Positions 42,704 through 54,857 of a stretch of DNA of 64,000 bases are shown here, in pieces. This DNA is from an uncultured Hyphomicrobiales bacterium (GTDB lineage Bacteria; Pseudomonadota; Alphaproteobacteria; Rhizobiales; Ancalomicrobiaceae), in the NCBI GenBank assembly GCA_903930435.1, contig CAIYYN010000051.1, forward strand, positions 1-64,000, read 5' to 3'. The notes beneath the pieces are model-generated. The model was not told the DNA's origin, ran no database searches, and saw nothing but the letters and a program-made list of their open reading frames with translations. The position numbers were made by a program, and so were the translations under genes. Within the stretch, counting starts at the first letter, position 1. Every line of letters begins with the position of its first letter.

Positions 42704-43678
42704 TCAGAGTCGATCAAGCAAGTCCTTTTTCTTCGTCGAGAATTCGGCCTCGCTCAGGATGCCCTTGGTGTGCAAGGCGTGTAGCCGTTCGATCTTGGCG
42801 AAAATGTCGTCGTCGTTTGCCGGCGGGGCAAAATTGCCGCTTGGCTGTGACATCATCTGGGGCTCGGGCATGGTGGGAGCCATAACAGGCTCGGTTGGCA
42901 TGAACGGCGCAGGAGTGATCATCGCCTGCGTTATGGGCTGCTGCTGCGCCACTGGTGCTGGCTCGTACACCTGTGCCGGTGCCGGAGCCGGTGCCGGTGC
43001 GCTGAACGATGGCGTCTGCCACGAAGTGCCATTGCCCTGCGATTGCATCTGGCCGCCGCTGCTCTGCCACTGACCCGAGTTGCCGAAGGCTGGCTGGCTG
43101 ACGGGCGCGGGAGCCGTCGGCAGTGTGCCCGAGATCATCGGCAGATCGTACAGGCGAACGGTCCCGAACTGGCTGGTGAACGTCAGGTTCTGGGAATCGC
43201 CACCCTGCTGCTGCGAAAATCCGCCGATCTGGTGGTTGCCGGTATCATAGACCCGGACCTGATCGGCGAACCGGATCGCAAGTCGCCGCGTCGAAGGAAA
43301 GAGCGCATATTGCAGGTCATTCTGACTGCCTGTTGACGATGGCGAGCCACAATCCGCTGGCCACCAACCGCTGCTGATGCCGCTTCCCAAAGCTGGCATC
43401 GGCACGAACAACTCGCGGGACTGCCGCAGGTTCGAGAGCTCGTTGCACAGTTGTTCGACACGGTATTTCAGTCCGTTGTTGAACATGTCGCCGATCATGA
43501 TCATGCCGCCCTGCGACCATTGCCCCATGCCGCCAAATTCAGGGTGCGAGAACTGGGCCTGCGTGCCATTGCCGCGATCGACTGCGTCGAGCATGGTTGT
43601 CACGGCGTCGAAACTCATGCCATTGCGCTGGGCTACGCCTTCGAGTGCCATCCGCCCATCGTCTGTCAATTGCCGCAT
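42704..43678 (-). CDS. SHOCT-domain protein
   Basis: The 324-aa protein ends in a SHOCT domain: IERLHALHTKGILSEAEF and TKKKDLLDRL (about residues 290-324), a short helical module often found at C-termini. The first 130 residues are helical and strand-rich with GGMGQWSQGGMIMIGDMFNNG, and a central region contains RRLAIRFADQVRVYDTGNHQI. Residues 190-285 are low complexity, rich in Pro, Ala, Gln and Met. No signal peptide is present. AAGGAACGACC precedes the ATG. It is known only as a conserved hypothetical; SHOCT probably mediates oligomer formation. It is convergent with rplS and divergent from leuC. Confidence 0.75.
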   Translation of the reverse strand: MRQLTDDGRMALEGVAQRNGMSFDAVTTMLDAVDRGNGTQAQFSHPEFGGMGQWSQGGMIMIGDMFNNGLKYRVEQLCNELSNLRQSRELFVPMPALGSGISSGWWPADCGSPSSTGSQNDLQYALFPSTRRLAIRFADQVRVYDTGNHQIGGFSQQQGGDSQNLTFTSQFGTVRLYDLPMISGTLPTAPAPVSQPAFGNSGQWQSSGGQMQSQGNGTSWQTPSFSAPAPAPAPAQVYEPAPVAQQQPITQAMITPAPFMPTEPVMAPTMPEPQMMSQPSGNFAPPANDDDIFAKIERLHALHTKGILSEAEFSTKKKDLLDRL

Positions 43679-44188
43679 CTGGTCGTTCCTTTGTCATGAT
43701 AATGGCGAAGAGGGACACCCTGTCCTGTTCAATCCGATCAATCTGTCAGTTCTCTAGCACAGACCTGTGACAATCTAACCGGAATTGGGTCAAATGCCCA
43801 TAATTCGAGCAATTGAGAATTCGAGCCAAAGTCGATTTGAGGCAAATAGATCTATCAAGCTGCCAAAATATGTAACTCATGGATCGTTTCAACTTCGTTC
43901 TGAAATCACAAGACCGGAAAATATTGAATGGTCTCTCCAGATTATCCTTAAAAATTTGAACACTATTTGAGATTGGATAATGCGATTTGGGTCTTTATCG
44001 AGTGATGTTTCGACAGAGGCTTCCCCGAACACGGCTAGCTCTCCGGCTATCGGCTCTGTTGCAATCGCGCGAGCGTTGGCGCGGCTTTTCCGGCAGAACG
44101 GCTTCGCATTTCGACCCTTTCCTCGCCTCGCATTTTCCGCTATCTGATCCCACCACACAAACACATGGAAAACATCTGGAGAACGCCA
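43679..44188. other. Divergent spacer upstream of leuC
   Basis: No gene is supported in these 510 bases. A possible leuC promoter is TTGAAC (43956-43961) with TAATGC (43978-43983), 16 bases apart, which leaves a leader of about 200 bases. I saw no leucine-rich leader peptide or attenuator; a short ATG frame at 44165 simply runs into leuC in frame. Confidence 0.4.
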
Positions 44189-45595
44189 ATGGCCCCGCGC
44201 ACGCTTTACGACAAGATCTGGGACGATCACGTTGTTGACCAGCAGCCGGATGGATCCTGCATTCTCTACATCGACCGTCACCTCGTGCACGAAGTGACCA
44301 GCCCACAGGCCTTCGAGGGTCTGCGGATAGCCAACCGCAAGGTTCGTGCGCCGCGCAAGACGCTGGCCGTTGTCGACCACAATGTTCAGACGACAGATCG
44401 CTCGAAAGGCATTGCGGACCCGGAATCAGCCCTGCAGGTCGCGACGCTGGCCAAGAACGCCGCTGACTTCGGCGTTGAATATTTCAACGAACTGGATGAC
44501 CGGCAGGGCGTCGTCCACGTCATTGGACCGGAGCAGGGTTTCACCTTGCCGGGCATGACGATCGTCTGCGGCGATAGCCACACATCCACGCATGGTGCCT
44601 TCGGTGCCTTGGCGCACGGCATCGGCACGTCGGAGGTCGAGCACGTGCTCGCCACGCAGACATTGCAGCAGTCAAAGGCCAAGAACATGCGCGTCGTCGT
44701 CGACGGCGTGCTGCCGGAAGGCGTCGGTGCCAAGGATATCGTCCTGGCGATCATCGGCCAGATCGGCACAGCCGGGGGCACGGGTCATGTCATCGAATAT
44801 TGCGGTTCAGCCATTGAGGCGCTCTCTATGGAAGGTCGCATGACGGTCTGCAACATGTCGATTGAAGGCGGTGCCCGTGCAGGCCTGATCGCGCCGGATG
44901 AGAAGACCTTCGCCTATATCAAGGGCAAGCCGAAGGCCCCGACCGGTGACGCGTGGGATCAGGCCATTGCCTACTGGAAGACACTGAAGTCTGATGAGGG
45001 CGCGCATTTTGACGCCGAGATCCGGCTCGATGCCGCCAATCTGCCACCGATTGTCACCTGGGGCACATCGCCTGAGGACGTCGTTTCTGTCACAGGTGTC
45101 GTACCGAATCCAGACGATATCCAGGACGAGAACAAGCGCGCATCCAAGTGGCGCGCGCTGGACTATATGGACCTGAAGCCGGGTACGGCGATCACTGACA
45201 TCAAGATTGACAAGGTCTTCCTCGGCTCTTGCACCAATGGCCGTATCGAAGACTTCCGTCAGGCTGCCGCCATGATCAAGGGCAAGAAGATTGCCGCCAA
45301 CATCAAGCTTGCCATCGCCGTGCCGGGTTCCGGTCTGGTCAAGCTGCAGGCCGAAGCTGAAGGCCTCGACAAGATCTTCACCGAGGCAGGCTTTGAATGG
45401 CGCGAACCCGGCTGTTCGATGTGTCTGGCGATGAATGATGATCGTCTGTCACCGGGCGAGCGGTGTGCGTCAACGTCCAACCGGAATTTCGAGGGCCGTC
45501 AGGGCTTCAAGGGCCGCACGCACCTTGTCTCGCCTGCCATGGCCGCTGCCGCCGCGATTGCGGGCCATTTCGTCGATATCCGCGAGTGGAAATAA
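44189..45595 (+). CDS. leuC: 3-isopropylmalate dehydratase large subunit
   Basis: The 468-aa iron-sulfur enzyme isomerises 2-isopropylmalate to 3-isopropylmalate together with LeuD, which is not in this window. [12 protein letters not shown] opens the protein. The cluster ligands lie in [14 protein letters not shown] (near 348) and [11 protein letters not shown] (near 408-411). [12 protein letters not shown] and [20 protein letters not shown] are aconitase-family signatures. The start at 44189 has GGAG eight bases upstream; an ATG eight codons earlier lacks it. leuB is 3 kb further on, on the other strand, so the leucine genes are split. Confidence 0.96.
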   Translation: MAPRTLYDKIWDDHVVDQQPDGSCILYIDRHLVHEVTSPQAFEGLRIANRKVRAPRKTLAVVDHNVQTTDRSKGIADPESALQVATLAKNAADFGVEYFNELDDRQGVVHVIGPEQGFTLPGMTIVCGDSHTSTHGAFGALAHGIGTSEVEHVLATQTLQQSKAKNMRVVVDGVLPEGVGAKDIVLAIIGQIGTAGGTGHVIEYCGSAIEALSMEGRMTVCNMSIEGGARAGLIAPDEKTFAYIKGKPKAPTGDAWDQAIAYWKTLKSDEGAHFDAEIRLDAANLPPIVTWGTSPEDVVSVTGVVPNPDDIQDENKRASKWRALDYMDLKPGTAITDIKIDKVFLGSCTNGRIEDFRQAAAMIKGKKIAANIKLAIAVPGSGLVKLQAEAEGLDKIFTEAGFEWREPGCSMCLAMNDDRLSPGERCASTSNRNFEGRQGFKGRTHLVSPAMAAAAAIAGHFVDIREWK

Positions 45596-45618
45596 GCCAT
45601 TAGCCTGACTGGAATTAA

Positions 45619-45652
45619 AAAGGGCTCCGTCACACAAGTGGCGGAGCCCTTT
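45619..45652. terminator. Bidirectional terminator between leuC and the Trm112-like gene
   Basis: AAAGGGCTCCGTCAC (45619-45633) pairs with GTGGCGGAGCCCTTT (45638-45652) around ACAA, with one G-U pair. Flanking A- and T-runs make it work for both the rightward leuC and the leftward genes. Confidence 0.75.
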
Positions 45653-45681
45653 GCTTTGGGGTGTCGGCTTGTCGCAATCAA

Positions 45682-45909
45682 TCAGTCATCCAGCGCGCGC
45701 GCTTCCTCAGGTAACATGATCGGCACACCATCGCGGATCGGATAGGCGAGCCGGGCCGCCTTCGAGACAAGTTCCTGCCGGGCGACGTCGTATTCAAGCA
45801 GTGACTTCGTGACCGGGCAGACAAGCAGTTCGAGCAGCTTCGGATCAACGCGGCCTTTCTGCCGTTCGGGCAGGGCAACGGATTGAACGTCGGGAGTCTC
45901 GTCTGCCAT
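45682..45909 (-). CDS. Trm112-like (UPF0434) small protein
   Basis: The 75-aa protein has the Trm112/UPF0434 core [21 protein letters not shown], then [17 protein letters not shown]. In YcaR-type proteins a zinc finger is formed by several Cys; here only one Cys (CPVT) remains, as in many alphaproteobacterial members. Trm112 in eukaryotes activates methyltransferases, but the bacterial role is unknown. I choose ATG 45909 (GGAGCAAGGTG upstream); the open frame extends to 45960, overlapping the LON-domain gene. The two genes are separated by 16 bases on the same strand and probably co-transcribed. Confidence 0.88.
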   Translation of the reverse strand: MADETPDVQSVALPERQKGRVDPKLLELLVCPVTKSLLEYDVARQELVSKAARLAYPIRDGVPIMLPEEARALDD

Positions 45910-45925
45910 CACCTTGCTCCAGCTG

Positions 45926-46627
45926 TTATTGCAGTGTTGACCCGGCGTCGCCGGCTTCATTGGCCAGTGCGAGTTCTGTCACCGCGACCAGGATGTCGGC
46001 CCGTTCCTTGAGCGATCTTGCCTCAAGCAAGGCCTGTTTTTCGGCCGGTCCATAAGGAGACATCATCGACAGCGTGTTGACGAGCGACTCGTTCGACGCC
46101 CGGTCGATACCCTGCCAATCGGCTTCGAGATTGCGTGCTTCCAGATAGGCCTTGAACGTGTCGAGCAACTGCTTGCGATCCACCTCGTCATTGCCGCTGC
46201 CGACGCTGAAATCCTCCATGAAGGGTTCGACATCGATCCGGCACGTGCGGAAGGCCAGTTTTGTCGGGATTTCCGCAACCAGTTTGAACCGTGTGATGCC
46301 GACCAGCGTCACGAGCACGCGCCCATCGCCGGTTTCTGCATATTGCGTGATGCGTCCAACGCAGCCGACATCCGACAGGCTGACCCGCTCGGTCGGGCTT
46401 TCCACGATGGGCGTATCCAACTGATTGCTGACGATTTTTGGCTGCAACACACCAATCAGCCGTGCGCCGCGCATAGCCTCGGCGATCATGTCGAGATAAC
46501 GTGGCTCGAAGATGTTGAGGGGCAATTGCCCTCTCGGCAGCAACAAGACGCCTGCCAACGGGAACACGGGTATCGTCGCGGGCAGGTCTTCCGGACCGTT
46601 GTAGGTGACATTTCCTGCCTGTGTCAT
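45926..46627 (-). CDS. LON substrate-binding-domain protein
   Basis: The 233-aa protein contains only the LON N-terminal domain, without the AAA ATPase or protease parts. [26 protein letters not shown] is the domain start (given here in two parts: [16 protein letters not shown] and [10 protein letters not shown]), followed by [13 protein letters not shown] and [19 protein letters not shown]. The C-terminal 80 residues are helical. Stand-alone LON-domain proteins may select or modulate substrates for protein quality control, but function is unproven. It sits between the Trm112-like gene and a thioredoxin/TPR gene, a conserved Rhizobiales order that suggests stress or proteostasis roles. Confidence 0.88.
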   Translation of the reverse strand: MTQAGNVTYNGPEDLPATIPVFPLAGVLLLPRGQLPLNIFEPRYLDMIAEAMRGARLIGVLQPKIVSNQLDTPIVESPTERVSLSDVGCVGRITQYAETGDGRVLVTLVGITRFKLVAEIPTKLAFRTCRIDVEPFMEDFSVGSGNDEVDRKQLLDTFKAYLEARNLEADWQGIDRASNESLVNTLSMMSPYGPAEKQALLEARSLKERADILVAVTELALANEAGDAGSTLQ

Positions 46628-46811
46628 GATGCAAGTGCCTTTGCTCGAGGCGTCTGATTGACGAACATTGACTGTGCCCGGGCATTAACGCGATGGTGCG
46701 CTACATGTTCCGCAGACTGGTTCATCAAGAGCCCGGTGTCTCACTTCAGTCTATCACCCGCCGGTTACGCCTGACAGGGTGAGTTGTCAGTCGAGTTATA
46801 GGGCACCGATC

Positions 46812-47777
46812 TCAGGAAAACAGGACGGAAGACAATCGACGTCGTCCATAGAGCGTCATTTCGTCCTTGGGGCCCCAGGCCTCGAAGAACTGCACCAGTT
46901 GCTTGCGGGCGGCATCTTCGTTCCAGTCGCGTTTCCGGCGCACGATTTCGATCAGGAAGTCGACAGCCTCTTCCTTCTGTCCGCGTGCATTGGCGATCAG
47001 GGCGAGGTCGAACCGGGCTGCGTGGTCATTGGCATCCTTGACGAGCCGCGCTTCCAGTTCAGTGGCGTCGCCGAGCTTGGCGGCCTGTTCTTCGAGGTCG
47101 AGCCGCGCCTTGATACCGGCAACACGCGGGTCGTTCTCCTTGCCCGCAGGCAATCTGGTCAGGACTTCGCGTGCCTGCTCGAATTGCTTGGCAGCCAGCA
47201 GCACTTCCGCCAGACCCAGATACCCGCCGATATTCTCGGGTTCCATCTGCATGGCAGCGCCAAACAGCTGCGCAGCCCCTTCGAGATCGCCCTCGGCCAA
47301 GGCCAATCCGCCTTCCTCGATCATTGCTTCGGCATCGCTCGGGGCGCCTGGACCGGCGAGACGGTCAATGAACGCCTGCACTTCGCTTGCGGGCAATGCG
47401 CCCATGAATCCGTCGACGGGTTGGCCATCCTTGAAGGCGAAGACGGCCGGGATCGACCTGACGCCCAACTGTCCAGCAATTTCCGGGTACTTGTCGATGT
47501 TCATCTTGACCAGCCTCACCGCGCCCTTGGCTTTGGTGATTGCCTGTTCAAGTACCGGGGTCAGCTGCTTGCACGGGCCGCACCAGTCAGCCCAGAAATC
47601 GACGAGAACCGGGACGGTCCGCGATGTCTCGATCACGTCCTTCATGAACTCGCGGGTTGTTGTTTCCTTGATCAGATCCCCGGTGGGGCCTGCCGAGGAC
47701 TGTGCCGCCGCAGGCTTTGCGGTAGCGGAACCTGTCATCTGATTGCCAAACGAAAAACTGGGACCCGTCATGGTCAT
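46812..47777 (-). CDS. Thioredoxin-TPR co-chaperone (YbbN/CnoX-like)
   Basis: The 321-aa protein joins a thioredoxin domain (about 35-145) with the active site WCGPC (Cys66, Cys69) to a TPR-like C-terminal half (about 160-310) with ALAEGDLEGAAQLFGAAMQM and LAEVLLAAKQFEQAREVL. Escherichia coli YbbN/CnoX shows the same plan and protects clients for GroEL and DnaK; this member keeps both active-site cysteines, so it may also reduce disulfides. Two ATG codons lie two residues apart; AGAGG suits the second (47771) better. It is on the same strand as the LON-domain gene, 184 bases upstream of it. Confidence 0.9.
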   Translation of the reverse strand: MTMTGPSFSFGNQMTGSATAKPAAAQSSAGPTGDLIKETTTREFMKDVIETSRTVPVLVDFWADWCGPCKQLTPVLEQAITKAKGAVRLVKMNIDKYPEIAGQLGVRSIPAVFAFKDGQPVDGFMGALPASEVQAFIDRLAGPGAPSDAEAMIEEGGLALAEGDLEGAAQLFGAAMQMEPENIGGYLGLAEVLLAAKQFEQAREVLTRLPAGKENDPRVAGIKARLDLEEQAAKLGDATELEARLVKDANDHAARFDLALIANARGQKEEAVDFLIEIVRRKRDWNEDAARKQLVQFFEAWGPKDEMTLYGRRRLSSVLFS

Positions 47778-47897
47778 CTACCTCTGGGACGTGGCGGCGG
47801 ATCGAAATCTCGGCCTTGCTCGGTTATCGCCTAACATGGGAACTGAGTGCTGTGAAGGCAATGTGCGCGGGCAGAAGAAGTCAGCAAGCCGCCGCAC

Positions 47898-48431
47898 TCA
47901 GTCCTGTTCGAGATCGAGCTTGCCGTGGCTGATGGCGATCACATGCGGTTCGTGACCGGTCGCCCGGATGAATGTCAGCAAGTCCTGGGCTGCGATCGAT
48001 GTCGTCGCGGTGTTTTCAAGCGGATGATAGTTCAGCATTTCATGCATCATCATCGGTGCATCAAGCACGACCTTGATCCGGCTTTTCGGATCATTGATCA
48101 ACCCGAGCGGCGTGACTGACCCCGGCGTAACGCCGAGCAGTTCGAACATCAGCTCTGGCTTCGCAAACGTGACCCGACCCTGCGCACCGATCTTTTCGTG
48201 GATGGTTTTCAGATCGATGGCAGCGTCATGTTCGGCCACGACAAGAAAGATGTTGTCCTTCTTGTCTTTCAGGAAGAGATTCTTCGAATGACCGCCTGCG
48301 ATATCGCGCTTTAACGCCTTGCTCTCCTGCACCGTGAAGACGGCGACATGTTCAAGTGTCGTCGTCTTGATGCCGAGCTTGTCGAGAAAGGCAAAGAGGT
48401 CTGCGCGGCCAAGGGGATGTGAGGCACTCAT
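47898..48431 (-). CDS. YbaK/ProX-type prolyl-tRNA editing protein
   Basis: The 177-aa protein belongs to the family of trans-editing domains that deacylate mischarged tRNA-Pro. The fold is visible as EHVAVFTVQESKAL, GGHSKNLFLKDKKDNIFLVV, GRVTFAKPELMFELLGVTPGSVTPLGLI and the C-terminal FHPLEN-like stretch (NYHPLENTATTSIAAQDLL). This pattern fits ProXp-ala (PrdX), which removes Ala from Ala-tRNA-Pro, better than YbaK. The ATG overlaps the leuB stop (ATGA), so it is coupled to leucine biosynthesis at the translational level, which is likely an accident of packing. Confidence 0.88.
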   Translation of the reverse strand: MSASHPLGRADLFAFLDKLGIKTTTLEHVAVFTVQESKALKRDIAGGHSKNLFLKDKKDNIFLVVAEHDAAIDLKTIHEKIGAQGRVTFAKPELMFELLGVTPGSVTPLGLINDPKSRIKVVLDAPMMMHEMLNYHPLENTATTSIAAQDLLTFIRATGHEPHVIAISHGKLDLEQD

Positions 48432-49543
48432 CAGCGCGCGACGACCGCCAGCTCGCGCCGGATCGCAGCACCCATCTCGCCGGTTCCAACGGCGTTCTGA
48501 CCTGCAGACGCGATGTCCTTGGTCCTGACGCCTGAGGCCAGCACATTGGCGATGGCCTTTTCGAGCATGTCTGCTGCTTCACCCAGTCCGAGCGAGTAAC
48601 GAAGCGTCATGGCGAAGGAACCAATCATGGCGATCGGATTGGCAAGGCCCTTGCCGGCAATGTCAGGGGCCGATCCGTGCACCGGCTCATAGAGGGCCTT
48701 TGAACGGCCAGTGACTGGATCTGGTGCGCCGAGAGAGGCTGACGGCAACATGCCAAGCGACCCTGTCAGCATGGCGGCGATGTCCGAGAGCACGTCACCG
48801 AACAGGTTGTCGGTGACGATCACGTCATACTGCTTTGGCCAGCGCACGAGCTGCATCGCGCAATTGTCGGCGAGCACATGCTCAAGCTCGACATCCGGAT
48901 ATTCGGTCTTGCCGACACGCGTCACGACCTCGTTCCACAAGACACCCGATTTCATCACGTTGCGCTTTTCAGCGGACGAAACCTTGTTGCGGCGGGTTTT
49001 GGCGAGGTCGAAGGCGACGCGGGCGATGCGCTCGATCTCGTGCGTCGTATAGAGCTGCGTATCGACAGCGCGCTTTTCGCCGTTTTCAAGCGTGACGATT
49101 TCCTTTGGCTCGCCGAAATAGACGCCGCCGGTCAATTCGCGGATGATGAGAATGTCGAGGCCTTCGACGACTTCGCGCTTGAGGCTGGAGGCATCGGCGA
49201 GCGCCGGATAGCAGATTGCCGGACGCAGGTTTGCAAACAGCCCGAGGTCCTTGCGCAAACGCAGGAGTCCCGCTTCGGGACGCACGTCGTAGGGCACCTT
49301 GTCCCATTTTGGGCCACCGACTGCGCCAAACAGCACGGCATCCGCGCTTGCAGCCATTGCCATGTCGCTTTCGGAGATAGCCTTGCCATGCGCATCATAG
49401 GCGCAACCACCGACCAGACCCATTTCGGTCTCGAACTTGGCGATGCCAGCCTGACCAAACCAGTCGAGAATGGCCTTCACCTCGACCATGATCTCGGGGC
49501 CAATACCGTCGCCGGGAAGCAGGAAGAGATTGAATGAAGACAT
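48431..49543 (-). CDS. leuB: 3-isopropylmalate dehydrogenase
   Basis: The 370-aa NAD-dependent oxidative decarboxylase carries out the third step of leucine synthesis. [14 protein letters not shown] opens the protein, [10 protein letters not shown] is the substrate region, and [34 protein letters not shown] (given in parts: [16 protein letters not shown] and [12 protein letters not shown]) holds the magnesium-binding Asp residues. [19 protein letters not shown] is the cofactor loop. Length is normal. Upstream are two adjacent hairpins that could belong to its leader. Confidence 0.97.
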   Translation of the reverse strand: MSSFNLFLLPGDGIGPEIMVEVKAILDWFGQAGIAKFETEMGLVGGCAYDAHGKAISESDMAMAASADAVLFGAVGGPKWDKVPYDVRPEAGLLRLRKDLGLFANLRPAICYPALADASSLKREVVEGLDILIIRELTGGVYFGEPKEIVTLENGEKRAVDTQLYTTHEIERIARVAFDLAKTRRNKVSSAEKRNVMKSGVLWNEVVTRVGKTEYPDVELEHVLADNCAMQLVRWPKQYDVIVTDNLFGDVLSDIAAMLTGSLGMLPSASLGAPDPVTGRSKALYEPVHGSAPDIAGKGLANPIAMIGSFAMTLRYSLGLGEAADMLEKAIANVLASGVRTKDIASAGQNAVGTGEMGAAIRRELAVVAR

Positions 49544-49871
49544 GATTTATTGTTCTCTCGGTTTGATCTGTTGAATGATGGTGCCGTATTGGAAGATCCT
49601 CGGCTGCCAACCGAGCCCTGCCGAGCAGGGTCACCTGAGCCAATTACGCTTCGGCCCGTTTGTCACAAGGCTTGCACCGATTGGCCGGAAAGTCAGCAGT
49701 TGGCTTCGCTTTACCAATGAAATCTGACTTTCACAATGCCCTGCTGGTTGGCACGAATTTCGCGAAGGGACGGGCAAGGGCGCGTATCGGGGCGACTTTG
49801 TTAAAAGACATGTGCCAATAGGGGGCAGGCCACCCCCTGAGTAGACGACTTGCCGTGGGAGTTATCTGGAA
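49544..49871. other. leuB upstream spacer with two hairpins
   Basis: In 328 bases without a gene, CTCGG/CCGAG (49599-49615, seven-base loop) and CCCTG/CAGGG (49616-49630, loop CCGAG) lie back to back. The second loop repeats an arm of the first, so the two structures could exchange. They would lie about 60-85 bases before the leuB start on the minus strand. No leader peptide rich in Leu is seen. Confidence 0.4.
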
Positions 49872-50387
49872 ATGCCTATGTTGTCCTCCTGGAAACTGAG
49901 ACTTGGACTCGTTGTTTCTGTTCTGATCATGTGCGTTTTCGTTGGTATGGCAGCCTTTTGGCGTCTGAATGCGCCGGCCAAGGCAGCCAATGTACCCCAG
50001 ATCAACCAGGATTTCGGCCATCAGAAGGTCATCTATCATATCTCGGAAAGTGGTGACGACCGCGCGGGCCGCATGGCAGGCTGGCTGGGCAGCATGCAGA
50101 ACCATTTCGCCGCCCTGAAGCCGGGCCAACTTGAGATGGCCGTCGTGATGAACGGTGACGGGATCAACCTGCTGATCAAGGCCAAGACCGATCCTGAACT
50201 TCAAACCCGGATTACGGCTCTCAAGCAACAAGGCGCCCGTTTTCTCGTTTGCCGCAACACACTCGTCCAGCGCCGTCTTGATCCAGCGACCGATCTCTAT
50301 GATGTGAGCACCACTGACCTCGTCGCGGCGGGCGTGGCCGAAATTACCATGCTTGAAGGCCAGGGTTACGGCTATCTGCGGCCATGA
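49872..50387 (+). CDS. DsrE-family protein with N-terminal membrane anchor
   Basis: The 171-aa protein has one hydrophobic segment (LGLVVSVLIMCVFVGMAAFW, residues about 11-30) and then a DsrE/DsrF-like alpha/beta domain: QKVIYHISESGDDRAGRMAGW, LKPGQLEMAVVMNGDGINLLI and GARFLVCRNTLVQRRLDP. The Cys in FLVCRNT is at the place of the conserved sulfur-carrying cysteine of many DsrE proteins. It probably faces the periplasm. Its role may be sulfur transfer or redox sensing; no sulfur genes are adjacent. It is divergent from leuB. Confidence 0.8.
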   Translation: MPMLSSWKLRLGLVVSVLIMCVFVGMAAFWRLNAPAKAANVPQINQDFGHQKVIYHISESGDDRAGRMAGWLGSMQNHFAALKPGQLEMAVVMNGDGINLLIKAKTDPELQTRITALKQQGARFLVCRNTLVQRRLDPATDLYDVSTTDLVAAGVAEITMLEGQGYGYLRP

Positions 50388-50738
50388 CGTCGGTCAATTC
50401 TGTTTCGCACATTGTCTGACAACACGACGACTGTTGTCTCAGGGTCGGGCGACGCATTGGCTTGCAATGGCCCGCTTTGCTTCTGATTCCGAGCGATCGG
50501 TCAGGCCCATAAAGGCCGACCGGCTTGACATTGTTATGTTGCAGTGCAATATAAAGTTAGTAAATTCAAAAAGCAGCGATTTTTAGCTTTAAGCCGTTGT
50601 TTATTTCGATGTGCAACTGTTCTGTGACGGCGACGATATAATGCCTTGACCGCGAGAACGATACGGATACCGTTAGACCCCGTCCCGGGACGATTTCGCT
50701 GTTCGTGCGATCTCCTGTGGGCACAAGTGGAGTTCCGC
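50388..50738. other. Spacer before the phasin-like gene
   Basis: No gene is supported in these 351 bases. CTGACAACA (50416-50424) faces TGTTGTCTCAG (50432-50442), an imperfect stem that may end the DsrE transcript. The promoter described separately lies at 50525-50555. Confidence 0.4.
50525..50555 (+). promoter_or_regulatory. Promoter with overlapping TTGCAGTGCAA operator
   Basis: A perfect -35 box TTGACA (50525-50530) is followed 17 bases later by AATATA (or 19 later by TATAAA, 50550-50555). The palindrome TTGCA-G-TGCAA (50539-50549) lies inside the spacer. As I recall, PhaR-type regulators of polyhydroxyalkanoate genes bind TGC-rich palindromes of this kind in phasin promoters, so repression at this site is a reasonable inference. 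Confidence 0.6.
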
Positions 50739-51101
50739 ATGAGCGATTCTGATAACAAGTCCTTCTTCGATGCGTTCATGGCTACTGCTGGCAGCTTCAG
50801 CGACATCGCGCGCATGGCACCGACCGTGATGATGTTGCGATCTGACGCCTTGATGGCGTCGATGGCCGAACCCATGGCGTTTGACAGTCAGGAATCGATT
50901 CTGATGGTTTCGGAAAAGATTGCTGCTGTTACCGAAGGCGCAATGCGAGCGACGCTGGCCGCAGGTGCGGGCGTCGGGCTTGCCATGATGACTGGCATGG
51001 CCCAGCCCAATCTGGCGTTCAAGATTGCCGATGCGGCGGTTGAGCCGATGCGTCGCCAGGTGCAATCGAATTATGATCGGCTGACAACCAAGCCTGCGTG
51101 A
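50739..51101 (+). CDS. Phasin-like small helical protein
   Basis: The 120-aa protein (MSDSDNKSFFDAFMATAGSF) is helical, rich in Met and Ala, with the segment ILMVSEKIAAVTEGAMRATL and a hydrophobic GAGVGLAMMTGMA, then basic helices ending NYDRLTTKPA. No signal peptide is present. The pattern recalls the short phasin-like proteins of Rhizobiales (…MVSEKVAA..EGM…) that coat polyhydroxyalkanoate granules; I recognise it only by feel. The promoter palindrome upstream fits that role. GTGGAG lies seven bases before the ATG. The frame is open further upstream to 50646, but that region contains the promoter-proximal leader. Confidence 0.55.
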   Translation: MSDSDNKSFFDAFMATAGSFSDIARMAPTVMMLRSDALMASMAEPMAFDSQESILMVSEKIAAVTEGAMRATLAAGAGVGLAMMTGMAQPNLAFKIADAAVEPMRRQVQSNYDRLTTKPA

Positions 51102-51204
51102 GGCTGTGTGCGCGGAATGCGACTTCAACACGGCTAGAGATGATGCTTGCGCCAGCGTGGCGACCGGTTTTTGACGTTTCCATCAAGACGAGACGGGGAT
51201 TCAC

Positions 51205-53483
<2,279 letters not shown>

Positions 53484-53494
53484 TGCTTTCCTTC

Positions 53495-53522
53495 CCCGGG
53501 AGCCCCTCCGGGGTCTCCTGGG
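53495..53522 (+). terminator. Hairpin between mdh and sucC
   Basis: A stem of about 12 pairs, with one mismatch and one G-U, encloses the tetraloop TCCG (53507-53510). It lies 12 bases after the mdh stop and is followed by GTTTCC, so it is not a strong terminator; it may stabilise the upstream mRNA. Confidence 0.45.
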
Positions 53523-53645
53523 TCCGTTTCCGGCAAGTTGGGCCTGAGCCCAGAGATCGCCGGTGTCGAATTCACGTGGTGGCCGCGGGTTGGGTCTCTT
53601 GGATCGGAGAGACGCCCGCTGGTCTCGACCAGACGGGGCTGACAG

Positions 53646-54839
53646 ATGAATATCCATGAATATCAGGCGAAAGCCGTCCTGAAGGAATTTGGCGCTCCGG
53701 TGTCGCTCGGTCTTCCGGCGTTCACCGTTGAGGAAGCCATTGCAGCTGCCAAGCAGCTTCCGGGTCCACTCTACGTCGTCAAGAGCCAGATCCATGCTGG
53801 CGGCCGCGGCAAGGGCAAGTTCAAGGAACTGCCGGCTGACGCCAAGGGCGGCGTTCGCCTTGCCTTCTCCATCGACGAGGTTGGTGCGCACGCCAAGGAA
53901 ATGCTGGGCAATACGCTCGTGACCGTCCAGACCGGCCCGACCGGCAAGCAGGTCAACCGCCTCTACATCGAAGACGGCTCCGACATTGCCCGCGAATTGT
54001 ATCTTTCGGCTCTGGTTGATCGCGAAACCGGCTCCATCGGCTTCGTCGTTTCGACCGAAGGCGGTGTGGATATCGAAACCGTTGCGCACAATACACCGGA
54101 AAAGATCCACACGTTCCATGTCGATCCCGCCGCTGGCTATCAGGCCTACGTCGGTCGCAACATCGCCTATGCGCTGAAGCTCGAAGGTGCGCAGATCAAG
54201 CAGTGCGTCAAGCTCGTCGGCGATCTCTACCGGGCCTTCGTCGAGAAGGACATGGCCATGCTCGAGGTCAATCCGCTGATCGTCACCAAGCAGGGCGACC
54301 TGAAGGTGCTCGACGCCAAGGTGAACTTCGATTCCAACAGCCTCTATCGCCATCCCGAAATTGTCGCGCTCCGCGACGAGTCGGAAGAAGACGCCAAAGA
54401 AATCGAGGCTTCCAAGTACGACCTCGCCTATATCGCGCTCGATGGCACCATCGGCTGCATGGTCAATGGCGCAGGTCTCGCCATGGCGACGCTCGACATC
54501 ATCCAGCTCTACGGTGAAACGCCTGCCAACTTCCTCGACGTCGGCGGCGGCGCGTCGGAAGAGAAGGTGACTGCTGCCTTCAAGATCATCACCTCTGATC
54601 CGCAGGTGAAGGGCATCCTCGTCAACATCTTCGGCGGGATCATGAAGTGCGACATCATCGCACGCGGCGTGCTGGCGGCTGTGAAGACCGTTGGCCTCAC
54701 GGTTCCCCTGGTCGTCCGCCTCACCGGCACCAATGAGGAACTGGGCCGTCAGATCATTCGCGAGTCCGGGCTGAACGTCATCCCGGCCAATGATCTCGAC
54801 GACGCTGCCCAGAAGATCGTCGCGGCCATCAAGGCTTGA
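53646..54839 (+). CDS. sucC: Succinyl-CoA synthetase beta subunit
   Basis: The 397-aa subunit holds the nucleotide-binding ATP-grasp domain of succinyl-CoA synthetase. [20 protein letters not shown] opens it, [15 protein letters not shown] binds nucleotide, [15 protein letters not shown] follows, and the C-terminal [18 protein letters not shown] contains the grasp-like CoA-ligase part. Length is normal. A 162-base gap separates it from mdh, and 98 bases containing a hairpin separate it from sucD. Confidence 0.98.
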   Translation: MNIHEYQAKAVLKEFGAPVSLGLPAFTVEEAIAAAKQLPGPLYVVKSQIHAGGRGKGKFKELPADAKGGVRLAFSIDEVGAHAKEMLGNTLVTVQTGPTGKQVNRLYIEDGSDIARELYLSALVDRETGSIGFVVSTEGGVDIETVAHNTPEKIHTFHVDPAAGYQAYVGRNIAYALKLEGAQIKQCVKLVGDLYRAFVEKDMAMLEVNPLIVTKQGDLKVLDAKVNFDSNSLYRHPEIVALRDESEEDAKEIEASKYDLAYIALDGTIGCMVNGAGLAMATLDIIQLYGETPANFLDVGGGASEEKVTAAFKIITSDPQVKGILVNIFGGIMKCDIIARGVLAAVKTVGLTVPLVVRLTGTNEELGRQIIRESGLNVIPANDLDDAAQKIVAAIKA

Positions 54840-54857
54840 GCCATCAACGAGCCGCAT

